The notes: generated by a model not told the origin, from the sequence alone. DNA of 64,000 nt from Phycisphaerales bacterium (GCA_029260515.1 JAJDDC010000070.1:310001-374000), one strand, 5' to 3'. Shown: positions 18,684 to 28,540, counted from the stretch's first letter. Made by a program: numbers and translations.

Positions 18684-20222
18684 TCAGGGGCAGCCGGAGG
18701 CGAAGCTTGTGAGGAACGCGACCACGTCGGAGAAATCCCACTGCCCGATCGGCTCGGCCAGGTCGGCGGCGGGGTTTGATGCGCTGAACGCAACGAGGAA
18801 CGCGACCACATCGGAGAAATCGATCGAGCCGTAGGGAGCGTCCAGGTCGGCGGGCGAGCACGCGGGATCGCCCAGGCGCCCGTCGCGGTTGACGCGCTGG
18901 GCGACGACGAGGTCGTCGTTCCCGGGCAGGTCGTGCTGCCACGAGGCGACGATGCCATCGGCGGACGGGGCGGCGCTGACGCCGATGGCGGCGGCGCCGA
19001 CGCCGACGGGAACGGGCGCGAGCGCGGGTTGTCCCATCGCGTCGAGCGTGTGCAGCGTGACGCCGTCGGCGCTCGCGGTGACGATGGAGAGGCGGTCGCC
19101 CTGCCAGAGGGCGTCGAACGCATCGGGCTGCGTGAGTGACGCGACGGCGACGCCATGGTCGGTCCAGAGGCGGTCGCCCGCGGGCGTGACGCGCTGGGCG
19201 TGGACACCCTGGTCAGCAAGCACGCCGTCGCGCCAGACGACGAGCAGGTCGCCCGATGCGGGGTCGGCGTGGACGATGGGGTCGAACTGGCGGTTGTCGC
19301 CGAGCGAGACACGGACGGGCGCCGTGATCGGGAAGGCGAGCGAGCCGTCGGGCGCGATCCCCTGCATGCGCAGGGGCGCGGGCTCGAAACCGGTTTCGAA
19401 GCCCTGCGCGAAGACGACGACGGCGCCGCCCTGGCCATCGGGGACGGCGACGGGGTCCGAGTGGCGCGAACTGGTGATGTCGTTGGGCGAGCTGACGAGG
19501 CGGACGGACGCGGGCCAGGCGATCTTGCCGTCGGCGTCGATGCGTTGGGCGCGGATGAGGCGGGTGTAGGCGAACGCGGAGGAGTCCCAGAAGACGTAGG
19601 CGCCGCCGTCGGGATTGGGGACGATCGCGAAGACGCGGAGGTTGGAGCCGGTATCGCTCTCGAACTGCGCCGGTGTTGCCCAGACCGGGTCGCCCGCGGC
19701 GTCGAGGCGGTGGGCGTGGAAGCTTGAGCCGAGGACGGTGACGATGAGCGTGTCGCCACCGGGCATCCGGGCGGCGGCGCCGAGGTATCGCGGCTCGGTC
19801 GTGGAGAAGCCGTCGGGCCAGGCGATCGCGCCCGAGGCGTCGAGGGTCTGGATGGTCTCGGCGTTGAGACCGGCGAAGGCGCGGCTGACCATCGCGCCGT
19901 CGGCGACGGGAACGAGCACGGGCGGGAGGATGAACCCGCACGTCTCGTCGGGCTGGACCTCGAGGCCATCGGGCGTGAGCAGGGAGGCGTCGGGCGCGAT
20001 GCGCTGGAGGCGGACGGCGCCGCCGTCGAACCCGCCGCAGAAGCTGTCCTGCCAGGCGATCCAGACCGCGCCGTCGTCCGAGGCGATCGCGGAGAGGCGC
20101 GGGCCGAAGGCGCCCTCGGCCTGGCCCACGACGAGCGGGGTCGCGGGGTCGGCGGGCCAGTCGGCGAGGGCGGGCGATGTTGCGAGCGCAAGGGTGAGCA
20201 GGGCGCGCGCGGCGGGTGTCAT
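18684..20222 (-). CDS. Secreted propeller-like protein with GC-type dockerin
   Basis: This 512-aa protein opens with a clear signal peptide (MTPAARALLTLALATSPALA). The body repeats a pattern of hydrophobic strand, D-A-x-G, and I-x-W-P blades (GAIAWPDGF, GKIAWPASV, GSLAFPI, GDRLWTDHG). This fits a beta-propeller built of blades of about 45 residues, although I cannot name the family. The tail has V in both halves with the QW signature before the second half and AFS after the first (subtype 1). The 143 bases separating it from the next leftward gene suggest independent expression or a loose operon. Function unknown. Confidence 0.82.
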   Translation of the reverse strand: MTPAARALLTLALATSPALADWPADPATPLVVGQAEGAFGPRLSAIASDDGAVWIAWQDSFCGGFDGGAVRLQRIAPDASLLTPDGLEVQPDETCGFILPPVLVPVADGAMVSRAFAGLNAETIQTLDASGAIAWPDGFSTTEPRYLGAAARMPGGDTLIVTVLGSSFHAHRLDAAGDPVWATPAQFESDTGSNLRVFAIVPNPDGGAYVFWDSSAFAYTRLIRAQRIDADGKIAWPASVRLVSSPNDITSSRHSDPVAVPDGQGGAVVVFAQGFETGFEPAPLRMQGIAPDGSLAFPITAPVRVSLGDNRQFDPIVHADPASGDLLVVWRDGVLADQGVHAQRVTPAGDRLWTDHGVAVASLTQPDAFDALWQGDRLSIVTASADGVTLHTLDAMGQPALAPVPVGVGAAAIGVSAAPSADGIVASWQHDLPGNDDLVVAQRVNRDGRLGDPACSPADLDAPYGSIDFSDVVAFLVAFSASNPAADLAEPIGQWDFSDVVAFLTSFASGCP

Positions 20223-20312
20223 GGAATCCTCCTCGATTGAGCAAGCCCAGCGTACCCGGGGGCCCGCCGTCCTCGACCCCTCTGTTCAGCGGGCGTGCCG
20301 CGGTCGCGGCGG

Positions 20313-21692
20313 CTATTGGCATCCGCCGCCGAAGGATGTCAGGAACGCGAACACGTCTGAGAAGTCAAAGCCTCCGAACGGCTCGGCGAGATCGGCCGCG
20401 GGATCCATGGCGCCGAACGCGACGAGGAACGCGAACACATCGGAGAAATCGAGCACGCCGAATGGTTCGGCGAGATCCGCCGGGCAGGGCGGGTCGAGCA
20501 GGAAGAGGTAGGCCGCGCCGCTGTTGTTGCCGTTCGTGTCCTCGTTGGGGGCGCCGACGACGACGTAGCGTCCGCTGATTGAGACCGCCGAGCCGAAGAG
20601 GTCGAAGAGCTGGGCGTCGCCGGCGGTGAGCTTGGTGACGATGTCGCCGGTGTCGGCGTTGATGACGTACGCGGCGCCGGCGCCGGAGGCGGCCTCGTCG
20701 TCGCCGGGCGCCCCGATGACGGCGAGCGACGGCGCCCCCCGGGATGGCGAGCTGTCCGTGGCAACAGATCGTCCGACCTCGTCTCCCTCGGCGCCGGAAC
20801 TGAAGGTGTGCAGCTCGGTCGCGCCGGCGTGGTCGGAGGCCGTGACGACGCCGGCGGCGGTCTCGTCGTCACTGGAGGCGAGCGGAGCGCCGATGAGGAG
20901 GGCGGTCTCCGTGAGTGCGACCGTGCTGCCGAACGCGCTGAACGACTGCGGGCTATCGCTCACGATTGTGTTGAGGAACTGGAGCGAGTTCGTGTCGAAC
21001 GTGTGGGCGCCGCCGATGCTGCCGCCGTGGCCCGGCGTCCCCACGACGATGATGCCCCCCGCCACCGCGACGGAAGTGCCGAACCTGTCGCCCGGGGTCG
21101 CGTCCGGGGCGCGGAGCTTATCGATCTGGTTGCACGTCGTGAGATCGAAGACATAGACAGAGCCTTCGTTGTCGTTTGTTGGGATGTCCGAGAGATCGTC
21201 GTTAGGCACACCAACGACGACGATATTGCCGCTGATCGCAACGGACTGCCCGAAGCCTTCGCCCGCGGTCGGGTCTTCGGGGACGAGCTTTTTCTCCTGT
21301 CCCGTCGTGATGTCGTAGACGTAGACGGCGCCCGAGGACGCGAGGCCATCGAGCGAATGTCCGTAGGCCCCGACGACGACAATCTCGCCCTCGATATCGA
21401 TCGCCGAACCGAAGAGATCCAATACGCGGCCGTCCGACGGTGACAGTGTCCTGAGGACTTCGCCCGGGTCTGTGACGTCGTAGACGTACACCGCACCGAC
21501 AGGGACGTCCTCTGCATTTGGGCCGGTACCAGCCCCGATGACGACGACATCACCGCTCTGCGCAACGGCTTCGCCGAAGTTGTCGTTCTCGTCCCCCGGG
21601 TTGTGGAACGTATCGACCTCGATCTGGGCATGGGCGGCGTGCGTGCCGGCGACCATGAGCCCGGCGACGAGCAGGCGAGACGAGCATCTCAT
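20313..21692 (-). CDS. Secreted FG-GAP-type repeat protein with GC-type dockerin
   Basis: This 459-aa protein begins at 21692, chosen because the signal peptide (MRCSSRLLVAGLM) starts there; the longer frame adds 14 unlikely residues. It contains seven FG-GAP-like blades of the type D-x-FG-x-S-V-A-I-x-G-x-x-V-V-V-G-A-P (for example EGFGQSVAISGNIVVVG and DLFGSAVSISGRYVVVG), consistent with a seven-bladed integrin-alpha-like propeller. Unlike the FG-GAP protein at 40165, the blades lack D-x-D-x-D-G calcium loops. The tail has F in both halves and ends GCQ. Probable surface-binding protein. Confidence 0.87.
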   Translation of the reverse strand: MRCSSRLLVAGLMVAGTHAAHAQIEVDTFHNPGDENDNFGEAVAQSGDVVVIGAGTGPNAEDVPVGAVYVYDVTDPGEVLRTLSPSDGRVLDLFGSAIDIEGEIVVVGAYGHSLDGLASSGAVYVYDITTGQEKKLVPEDPTAGEGFGQSVAISGNIVVVGVPNDDLSDIPTNDNEGSVYVFDLTTCNQIDKLRAPDATPGDRFGTSVAVAGGIIVVGTPGHGGSIGGAHTFDTNSLQFLNTIVSDSPQSFSAFGSTVALTETALLIGAPLASSDDETAAGVVTASDHAGATELHTFSSGAEGDEVGRSVATDSSPSRGAPSLAVIGAPGDDEAASGAGAAYVINADTGDIVTKLTAGDAQLFDLFGSAVSISGRYVVVGAPNEDTNGNNSGAAYLFLLDPPCPADLAEPFGVLDFSDVFAFLVAFGAMDPAADLAEPFGGFDFSDVFAFLTSFGGGCQ

Positions 21693-21805
21693 GAGGAACC
21701 CCCGTTTCCTGCACCAATCTACCGCCGAGGACACGCGAGCAGAAGCGTAAAAAGTACCAGAGCCCCCTGAATGCTCGAGGTCCGGCGGGTCGTGGTGTGG
21801 CCCGG

Positions 21806-23545
21806 TTATGGGCAGCCGGCGCCAAAGGCGGTCAGGAACGCCAGCACGTCGGAGAAGTCATACACGCCGAGGGGCGGCGCGAGATCGGCGGCGGGCTGCA
21901 TGCCCCCGAACGCTGTGAGGAAGGCGAGCACGTCGGAGAAGTCGAGTGCGCCGAAGGGCTCGGCGAGGTCGGCGGGGTTGCAGGGTCCGCCCGGGGTCGT
22001 GCCCTGGATCTCGGCGCAGCCGAGGTCGACGATGGCGTTCACGCCGTCGCCGACGCCGTTGTCGGGCGTGCCCGTATCGTCGTGGAAGCGCGGGTCGCCG
22101 TAGTAGTCGAGCGAGCCAAACGGGCCGAGCAGGAGATTGTTGCCGAAGTCGATCGCGGGCGAGCCGGGCATGAGGCGGACGTTGTCGTCGGGCGTGCCGG
22201 GGTTGTTGTCCGACCCGTCGGCGTCGACGAACATCGGGTCGCCGGAGAAGCTGCCGAAGCCGGGCGGGACTGGGTCGCCCACGCCGAGGAACTGGATGAT
22301 GCAGCGGTCGGCGGAGACGGTGCCGAGGAGGTTGGTCCAGAGGCTGATGTCCTGGCCGCCCGAGCCGACGGTGGTGTTGCCCCAGATGATCGTGTTGTCG
22401 AGGTCGGTGTGCCCGTCGGCGGCGAAGACGGCGCCGCCGTTGGTGTTCAGGGCGTTGTGCGAGATCGTCGAGTTGACGATGCGGAGCGTGCCGTCGCTCT
22501 CGTTGTTGATCGCGCCGGCGCCCTGGCCGTCGTTGCCCGAGACGAGGCAGTTTTCGATGAGAAGTGTCGTCCCAACGTCGGTCCCGAACCGGATCGCGTT
22601 GGCGCCGGAGGAGGTCGACGAGTTGTCGATGAAGCGGGACCCGCGGATCTCGTGGTCCCCGTCGAACAGGTAGGCGATGGCGCCGGCCTGCGTGTTCGAG
22701 TTCGAGCGGAAGTCGCAGCCGTCAAAGATGGTCACGGCGTCGGATGCGGTCATCACGACGGTCACGGCGCCGCCCGTGCCGACGTCCGCGGAGTTGGATC
22801 GGAACTCACAGTCGAAGAGGGAGTGCACGCCGGTCCCGGCGAGACGGAGCGCCCCGCTCGAGCTCGCGGAGTTCGAGTTGAAGACGCAGCGCTCGAACGT
22901 CGTCGAGACCTCGGCGCCGGCGGCGCCCGCGCTGCTGTCCGATGTGTTGTCGAGGAACTGGCAGTCCGAGATCGTCGCGAAGTTGGCGACGGAACCATCG
23001 AGCGCCAGAGCGCCGCCCCGGGAGGCGGCGAAGTTTTCTGTGAACACGATGTTCCTGAGCGTCGGCGCCGAGTCGTCGGCGTAGACCCCCCCGCCGCGGG
23101 CGTTGGGCCCGGCCCCGTCCGCGAAGCCCTTGGTGATGACGAGGCCGTCGAGGATCGTGCCGGGGCCGGCGTTGATGATCTCGACGACGTGGTAGACGGC
23201 CGCGCCGCCGTTCAGGGTGACGCGCGGGTCGAGGGGGTCGCCGCGTTCGGCGAGGGAGTTCTCGTCCCCCTCGAACCCGCCGTAGACCTGCACGCCGTCG
23301 GGGATGAGGAAGGTCGCGTCGGGCCCGGCGGGGGTGTCCGGGATGTACTCGCCCTCGGCGATCCAGATCTGGTCGCCTGACGAGGCCGCGGCCAGGGCGT
23401 CGGTGAGCGAATCGAACGCGCGGCCCCAACTCGAGCCGTCGCCGCCGGGTGCGGCGTCGTCATCGACGCGGAAGATGTCGGCGGACGAAGCGCCGGCGGC
23501 GCACGAAATGATGACGCCGAGCGTCAGTACAGCACAAGCTCTCAT
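21806..23545 (-). CDS. Right-handed parallel beta-helix protein (choice-of-anchor Q type) with GC-type dockerin
   Basis: This 579-aa secreted protein has a signal peptide ending near ASSAD. The N-terminal element FRVDDDAAPGGDGSSW, the block A-L-A-A-A-x-S-G-D-x-I-W-I-A-E-G-x-Y and the later GSPAIDFGN are hallmarks of choice-of-anchor Q proteins. Between them, coils such as GGGVYADDSAPTLRN, GGALALDG and GGAVFAADG form a pectate-lyase-like beta-helix. No catalytic triad could be assigned. The tail has L in both halves with non-identical codons. Polysaccharide binding or cleavage is typical of such folds, but activity cannot be claimed here. Confidence 0.9.
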   Translation of the reverse strand: MRACAVLTLGVIISCAAGASSADIFRVDDDAAPGGDGSSWGRAFDSLTDALAAASSGDQIWIAEGEYIPDTPAGPDATFLIPDGVQVYGGFEGDENSLAERGDPLDPRVTLNGGAAVYHVVEIINAGPGTILDGLVITKGFADGAGPNARGGGVYADDSAPTLRNIVFTENFAASRGGALALDGSVANFATISDCQFLDNTSDSSAGAAGAEVSTTFERCVFNSNSASSSGALRLAGTGVHSLFDCEFRSNSADVGTGGAVTVVMTASDAVTIFDGCDFRSNSNTQAGAIAYLFDGDHEIRGSRFIDNSSTSSGANAIRFGTDVGTTLLIENCLVSGNDGQGAGAINNESDGTLRIVNSTISHNALNTNGGAVFAADGHTDLDNTIIWGNTTVGSGGQDISLWTNLLGTVSADRCIIQFLGVGDPVPPGFGSFSGDPMFVDADGSDNNPGTPDDNVRLMPGSPAIDFGNNLLLGPFGSLDYYGDPRFHDDTGTPDNGVGDGVNAIVDLGCAEIQGTTPGGPCNPADLAEPFGALDFSDVLAFLTAFGGMQPAADLAPPLGVYDFSDVLAFLTAFGAGCP

Positions 23546-23650
23546 GGATCACTCCCCTGATGTCCGCCCAGTGTGGTGGACGCGCGGGGGTTGTGCAAGG
23601 GCCGCGCCGCCAAACGGGCCGGAACGCCGATCATGCGCGGGGGTCGGGGC

Positions 23651-25198
23651 CTACGCGTGGATCATCCGCCCCTCGCTCGCCAGCGCCGCCTCGTGGACGG
23701 CCTCGTGCATCGTCGGGTGCGCGTGCACCGTCGCGATGAGTTCCTCGCTGGTCGCTTCGAGGCGGCGGGCGAGCGACATCTCGGCGATCAGCTCGGTGGC
23801 CTGGTCGCCGATGATGTGCGCGCCGAGGATCTCGCCCCGGGGCAGGCCCCGGATGATTTTGACGAACCCGTCGGTGTGCATCGCTGCGATGGCCTTGCCG
23901 TGGGACTGGAAACCGCACTTGCCGACCTCGTAGTCGGTCCCCTTCTTGAGGCCCTGGGCCTTGAGCGCGTCCTCGGTGAAGCCGACGGACGCGACCTGCG
24001 GGTTGCAGTACGTGCACCCGGGGATGATGGAGTAGTCCATCGGGTACGGCTCGTGCTCGAGCTTGCCCTCCCGGAGCGCGATCCGCTCGACGCACAGGAC
24101 GGCCTCCTCCATCGCGACGTGCGCGAGCCAGGGCGGGCCGATGACGTCGCCGACGGCGTAGATGCCCGGCAGGTTGGTCTTGTAGTCGAGCTTCTTGACG
24201 GGCGCGAGCTCGCCGGGCACGTAGTCGGTCTTGATGTGCCCCTTGACGACTTCGAGCCCGAGCTTGTCGTCGAACAGGCCGTCGAAGCGTCCGGTGACGC
24301 CGATGGCGAGCAGGATGCGGTCGGCTTCCAGGGTCTTGGCCTTGGAGGCGTCGGGCTTGCCGTCCTTCATGGGGGCGATGGTGGCCTTGACGCTCTTGCC
24401 CTTGACGTCGATCGCGGTCGCGACGTGCCCCAGCTCGAACTTCATGCCCGCCTTCTTGTACGTCTTGAGCAGGGCGGCGGAGACCTCCGAATCCTCGACG
24501 GGGACGATGCGGTCGAGCATCTCGACGACGGTTACCTCGGTCCCGAACGAGTGGTAGAAATAGCCGAACTCCATGCCGATAGCGCCCGAGCCGATGACGA
24601 TGAGGCGCTTGGGGTTTTCCTTGTTGTACATCGCCTCGCGGGCGCCCCAGATCTTGGGGTCGGACCCGAACTTGGCGAACGGCAGGTCACGGGCGACCGA
24701 GCCGGTGGCGATGACGACGTGCTTGGCCGTAATCGTCTCGCGGGGCTTGGCGGCGGGCTTGGCGGGTGCGTCGGTCCGTTCCTCCTGCACCTCGCAGTCG
24801 TAGATCTCGACCTTGCACGGGTCATTGCCCTTGGCGGCGGAGACGATCTTGGCGCTGGCGACGATGTGGTCGATCTTGTTCTTCTTGAGGAGGAACTCGA
24901 CGCCCTTGTTGAGCTTGCCCGCGACGTCGCGGGAGCGTCCGATGACCTTGTCCCACTCGAAGCCGACCTCGCCCTTGATCTTGAGGCCCCAGTCGGCCTG
25001 GTGGGCGAGCTTCTCCATCAGCTCGGCGTTGGAGAGCAGGGCCTTGGAGGGGATGCACCCCCAGTTGAGGCAGACGCCGCCGAGCTTGGCCCGCTCGACG
25101 CACGCGACCTTGTAGCCGAGCTGCGCGGCGCGGATGGCGCCGACGTAGCCGGCGGGCCCGCCGCCGATGACGATGACGTCGTAGTTCTTGGTGGCCAC
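23651..25198 (-). CDS. lpdA: Dihydrolipoyl dehydrogenase (E3)
   Basis: This flavoprotein reoxidises dihydrolipoamide in 2-oxoacid dehydrogenase and glycine-cleavage complexes (515 aa). It has an N-terminal FAD Rossmann motif (GGGPAGYVGA) and the redox disulfide C43/C48 in GGVCLNWGCIPSK. The NAD-binding motif is IGSGAIGMEFG, and the second FAD motif ends IYAVGDV. The C-terminal interface holds the catalytic His (HAHPTMHE). The GTG start at 25198 has AGGAAA seven bases upstream. Two insertions (an Ala/Pro-rich one before AKHVVIATGS and one around KDGKPDASKAK) make it longer than the usual 460-480 aa. It is the only cytoplasmic metabolic gene inside the GC-dockerin array, and no E1/E2 genes are nearby. 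Confidence 0.95.
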   Translation of the reverse strand: MATKNYDVIVIGGGPAGYVGAIRAAQLGYKVACVERAKLGGVCLNWGCIPSKALLSNAELMEKLAHQADWGLKIKGEVGFEWDKVIGRSRDVAGKLNKGVEFLLKKNKIDHIVASAKIVSAAKGNDPCKVEIYDCEVQEERTDAPAKPAAKPRETITAKHVVIATGSVARDLPFAKFGSDPKIWGAREAMYNKENPKRLIVIGSGAIGMEFGYFYHSFGTEVTVVEMLDRIVPVEDSEVSAALLKTYKKAGMKFELGHVATAIDVKGKSVKATIAPMKDGKPDASKAKTLEADRILLAIGVTGRFDGLFDDKLGLEVVKGHIKTDYVPGELAPVKKLDYKTNLPGIYAVGDVIGPPWLAHVAMEEAVLCVERIALREGKLEHEPYPMDYSIIPGCTYCNPQVASVGFTEDALKAQGLKKGTDYEVGKCGFQSHGKAIAAMHTDGFVKIIRGLPRGEILGAHIIGDQATELIAEMSLARRLEATSEELIATVHAHPTMHEAVHEAALASEGRMIHA

Positions 25199-25853
25199 GT
25201 CTGGTTTCCTGTCTCTGGGGCGCGTTCGAGGGGCAAAGTTGGGGGTCACTATAGGTCCGGCGCGGATCGGGGAGTCGGGCTTCGCGGCGTGGTTCCCGAG
25301 CGGTTGCCTGTACGGTTGCGGGACGATCGAGCCCGGGGTTCGCACGATGAACCGGGCCACGACGCCGAGCCCCGCGGCGTGATCGATCGCGCCCGAGCGG
25401 AGAGGCGGCGTGTTCGCGCCCGGTTCCGACATCATCCCCGGTGCGGGCACGCGCACGCTGCGGGTTGGTTCCCGATCGCGACCGACACCCCACGCTTCGT
25501 GGGTACGCGCACGCTCGACGATGCGCTCGAGATCCACCCCATGTGGGCGCCCGGCCGGCCGGGGCTGTTGTCGCCCTCGCCACAGAAGAGAAGTTCGCCG
25601 GCTTGTTCGTCCTGGCCGGCCTCCCCCGGACGGACGTTCTGCCGCATCCGGCCCTCGCCGACGCCGGTATCACTCGTCGGCCGCCGCCCCACGGACGTGG
25701 ACGGCAGACGGGTGATTTCGATCGTCCCGACGTCACCGCGTGCCACGCGTGGTCCGGCGCAGGATGCTGATAGTGCTGGGCGCGGGGGCGGGTATCTGCA
25801 ATACTTGAGGTCTCGGAACGGTGCTCGCGGGGGTTGGATCGAAGGAGTACCGC
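25199..25853. other. Long divergent intergenic region
   Basis: This is the largest gap in the window (655 bases), between lpdA leftward and the Asp-box protein rightward. No gene is convincing. A leftward frame at 25432-25746 (104 codons) is open but has weaker G/C bias at third positions than its neighbours and no recognisable motif. On the plus strand, two frames around 25480-25700 give protein-like fragments (FVGTRTLDDALEIHPMW, then FAGLFVLAGLP) that would need a frameshift to join. They may be a decayed gene or chance. Confidence 0.3.
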
Positions 25854-28499
25854 ATGCGGATCAACAACGCGCTCGTGGCCGGGCTGCTGGTCTTGGCGGG
25901 GTGGGGGTGCGCGCCCCGCGCGTCGGCGCCGAGCGACGCCGGGCTGCTGGCCGCGGGGCGTGAGGGCGTGGCGCGGAAGGTTGCACGCCTGGAGCAGCGC
26001 GGGCCCAAGTCGTTCGACAGCCCGGATCTGGCCGCCGAGTTCTTCTACCAGCAGCGCGTTGCGCCCGGGCAGACCGAACTTCCCGTCGCCCGGCTGCGGG
26101 CCGAGCTCGAGACCATCCGCGCCCGCGAGAACGAATCCCGCTCGGGCTCACCGGGCGGGATCGGCTCGTGGGAGTCGATCGGGCCCGGCAACGTCGGCGG
26201 GCGTACACGCGCGATCGCGGTCCACCCCACGGACCACGACATCATGTACGCGGGCGGCGTCGCCGGCGGCGTGTGGAAATCAACCGACGGCGGGGGCAGC
26301 TGGTCGCCCACCGACGACTTCATGCAGAACCTCGCCGTCACCACGATCGTGATCGACCCCAGCGACCCCGACACGGTCTACGCGGGCACGGGCGAGGGCG
26401 TCTGGTCCAACACCGTGTTCGTCCGGGGGCTGGGGGTCTTCCGCTCGACGGACGCGGGCGCGAGCTGGTCGCAGCTGGCGGCGACGAACAACACGAACTT
26501 CCACTACGTCAACCGGATGATCGCGAGCCCGAACGTGCCCGGGCGCGTGTACGCGGGCACGCGGACGGGCGTGTGGCGCACCGACGACGGCGGCGAGAAC
26601 TGGTCGGTCGTGCTGCGCAACCCGAACTACGTCGCAGGGCCAGAGCCCGCGACCAACGGGTGCTTCGCCGGGTGCATGGACCTCGTCGTCCGCGCCGACC
26701 GCGACCCGGACGTGCTGTTCGCCTCGTTCGGCAACGGGCAGGCCGACGGTCTGTTCCGCTCCGACGACGCGGGCGCGAGCTGGGTCTCGTACACGGTCCC
26801 CGCGAACCAGGGGCGGGTTTCGATCGCGCTGGCGCCGAGCGACAACGACGTGATGTACCTGCTCATGGCCGACAACGGTTCGGGCGGCGCCTTCGGCTCG
26901 ATCGTCAACGTCTACCGCTCGGACGACGGCGGGCAGAACTGGACCGGGCAGGTTGACTTCGGGAGCCTGTTCGGGCCGTGGCTGCTCGCGAACACGATCC
27001 TGGGCACCGGGTGCAACACGACCTCGCCCCCTTACCACCAGGGCTGGTACGACAACGCGATCGCGGTTGACCCAGCCGACCCCGACACCGTCTGGGCCGG
27101 GGGCGTGGACATCCTCCGCTCGGACAACGCGGGTGTGAGCTGGGGTCTGGCGGGGCACTGGATCTACTACACGCTCGCCGATCCTCCGCCCGAGTACATC
27201 CACCCCGACCATCACACCATCGTCTTCCATCCTGGCTACGACGGCGTCGAAAACCAGACGATGTTCGTGGGCAACGACGGGGGGGTCTGGAGGACAGACA
27301 ACGCGCGGGCGGCGACCACCCAGGACGGCTGCCCGACCCAGGCGCCCCTCGTCCGCCCGGAGATCGTCTGGGAGTCGCTCAACAACGGGTACGGCGTGAC
27401 CCAGTTCTACCACGGGGACGCCGCCAAGGGCATCGACCGCTTCATCGGCGGGTGCCAGGACAACGGGACGCAGCTCGTCCACTCGAGCACAACGCCCGAC
27501 GAGTGGCGCATCGCGTTCGGGGGCGACGGCGGGTACTGCGCGATCAACCCGAACAACGACAACATCATCTACCTGGAATACCACGCGTTCCCCTCGATCC
27601 ACAAGTCGATGAACGGCGGGGTGAACTTCGTCCAGAGGACCAACGGCATCACCGACACCGACGGGATCTTCATCACACCCTTCGCGATGGACCAGCAGGA
27701 CCCGGGCACACTCTGGACGGGCGGGCGGCGCCCGTGGCGCACGACCAACGGCGCCGCATCGTGGCACGTCGCCGGGCCCAATCTCCCCCAGGCGGCGCTG
27801 ATCTCCGCGATCGCGATCGCCCCGAGCGATTCGGACGTGGTCTACCTCGGGTTCACGAACGGGTACGTCGCTGCCTCGAGCAACGCGACAAGCGAATCTC
27901 CGACCTGGTCGGTGCACGGCTCCGGGCTCCGCGTGGGCGCCTGGATCAGCTCCGTCGCGGTCGATCCGCGCAATCCACAGATCGCCTACGCGACGTACGC
28001 GAGCTATGGCGGGGAACACATCTTCCGCACGACCAATGGCGGCGCGAACTGGGCCCCGATCGACGGGATCGCTTTCGACGGCGTGCCGGACATCCCCGTG
28101 CACTGGGTCGAGGCCCGGCCCTGCGACCCGACCGTGCTGTACGCGGGCACGGAGCTTGGCATATTCGCGAGCGACGACTGGGGCGCGACATGGGCGCCCG
28201 CGAACGCGGGGCTCGCGAACACGGTCGTCGAATCGCTCGACTTCAGGGACCGGGACTCGCTCGTCGCGTTCTCGCACGGGCGGGGGGCGTATACCGCGGA
28301 CCTCGCGCCCTGCGGCCCGTGCGCCGCGGGTGAGTTCGCCCTGCCCTACGGGCAGCTGGATTTCATCGACGTGCTGGTTTTCCTGCAGCGCTTCGGCGAC
28401 GGATCGCCCGCCGCGGACCTAGCGGCGCCGTTCGGCCAGCTGGACTTCACCGACGTGCTCGCGTTCGTCGCCGCGTTCGGCGCGGGGTGCGACGATTGA
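25854..28499 (+). CDS. Secreted Asp-box (BNR/VPS10-like) propeller protein with GC-type dockerin
   Basis: This 881-aa protein starts at 25854 behind AAGGAG. The N-terminus is hydrophobic and ends AGWGC, only a poor lipobox, so lipidation is uncertain. At least nine Asp-boxes (S/T-x-D-x-G-x-x-W) are visible, including KSTDGGGSW, RSTDAGASW, RTDDGGENW, RSDDGGQNW, RTTNGGANW and ASDDWGATW. They indicate tandem propellers like sortilin/VPS10 and GH74-type proteins. The tail has L in both halves but is the most divergent of the set: it uses DFIDV and DFTDV and ends GCDD. A glycan- or protein-binding role is likely; hydrolase residues could not be assigned. Confidence 0.88.
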   Translation: MRINNALVAGLLVLAGWGCAPRASAPSDAGLLAAGREGVARKVARLEQRGPKSFDSPDLAAEFFYQQRVAPGQTELPVARLRAELETIRARENESRSGSPGGIGSWESIGPGNVGGRTRAIAVHPTDHDIMYAGGVAGGVWKSTDGGGSWSPTDDFMQNLAVTTIVIDPSDPDTVYAGTGEGVWSNTVFVRGLGVFRSTDAGASWSQLAATNNTNFHYVNRMIASPNVPGRVYAGTRTGVWRTDDGGENWSVVLRNPNYVAGPEPATNGCFAGCMDLVVRADRDPDVLFASFGNGQADGLFRSDDAGASWVSYTVPANQGRVSIALAPSDNDVMYLLMADNGSGGAFGSIVNVYRSDDGGQNWTGQVDFGSLFGPWLLANTILGTGCNTTSPPYHQGWYDNAIAVDPADPDTVWAGGVDILRSDNAGVSWGLAGHWIYYTLADPPPEYIHPDHHTIVFHPGYDGVENQTMFVGNDGGVWRTDNARAATTQDGCPTQAPLVRPEIVWESLNNGYGVTQFYHGDAAKGIDRFIGGCQDNGTQLVHSSTTPDEWRIAFGGDGGYCAINPNNDNIIYLEYHAFPSIHKSMNGGVNFVQRTNGITDTDGIFITPFAMDQQDPGTLWTGGRRPWRTTNGAASWHVAGPNLPQAALISAIAIAPSDSDVVYLGFTNGYVAASSNATSESPTWSVHGSGLRVGAWISSVAVDPRNPQIAYATYASYGGEHIFRTTNGGANWAPIDGIAFDGVPDIPVHWVEARPCDPTVLYAGTELGIFASDDWGATWAPANAGLANTVVESLDFRDRDSLVAFSHGRGAYTADLAPCGPCAAGEFALPYGQLDFIDVLVFLQRFGDGSPAADLAAPFGQLDFTDVLAFVAAFGAGCDD

Positions 28500-28514
28500 C
28501 CACCCCCTCTTGTT

Positions 28515-28540
28515 AGGGGGGCCGGTAAACCGGCCCGCGG
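28515..28540 (+). terminator. Hairpin after the Asp-box gene
   Basis: GGGCCGG at 28519-28525 pairs perfectly with CCGGCCC at 28530-28536 around a TAAA loop. It overlaps a second weak C-run/G-run hairpin just upstream. There is no T tract, so termination is a guess. Confidence 0.35.

Noticed and set aside
25854-25930. Lipoprotein signal for the Asp-box protein
   Set aside because: The residues before Cys (GWG) do not fit a lipobox, so a normal signal peptide or a poor lipoprotein signal cannot be told apart.
23573-25963. Long plus-strand open frames opposite the minus-strand genes (also at 228-2762, 15985-18645 and 7680-9878)
   Set aside because: Very GC-rich DNA keeps antisense frames open. 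Their translations are low-complexity Val/Gly/Arg/Asp-rich, and the opposite strand encodes clear families.
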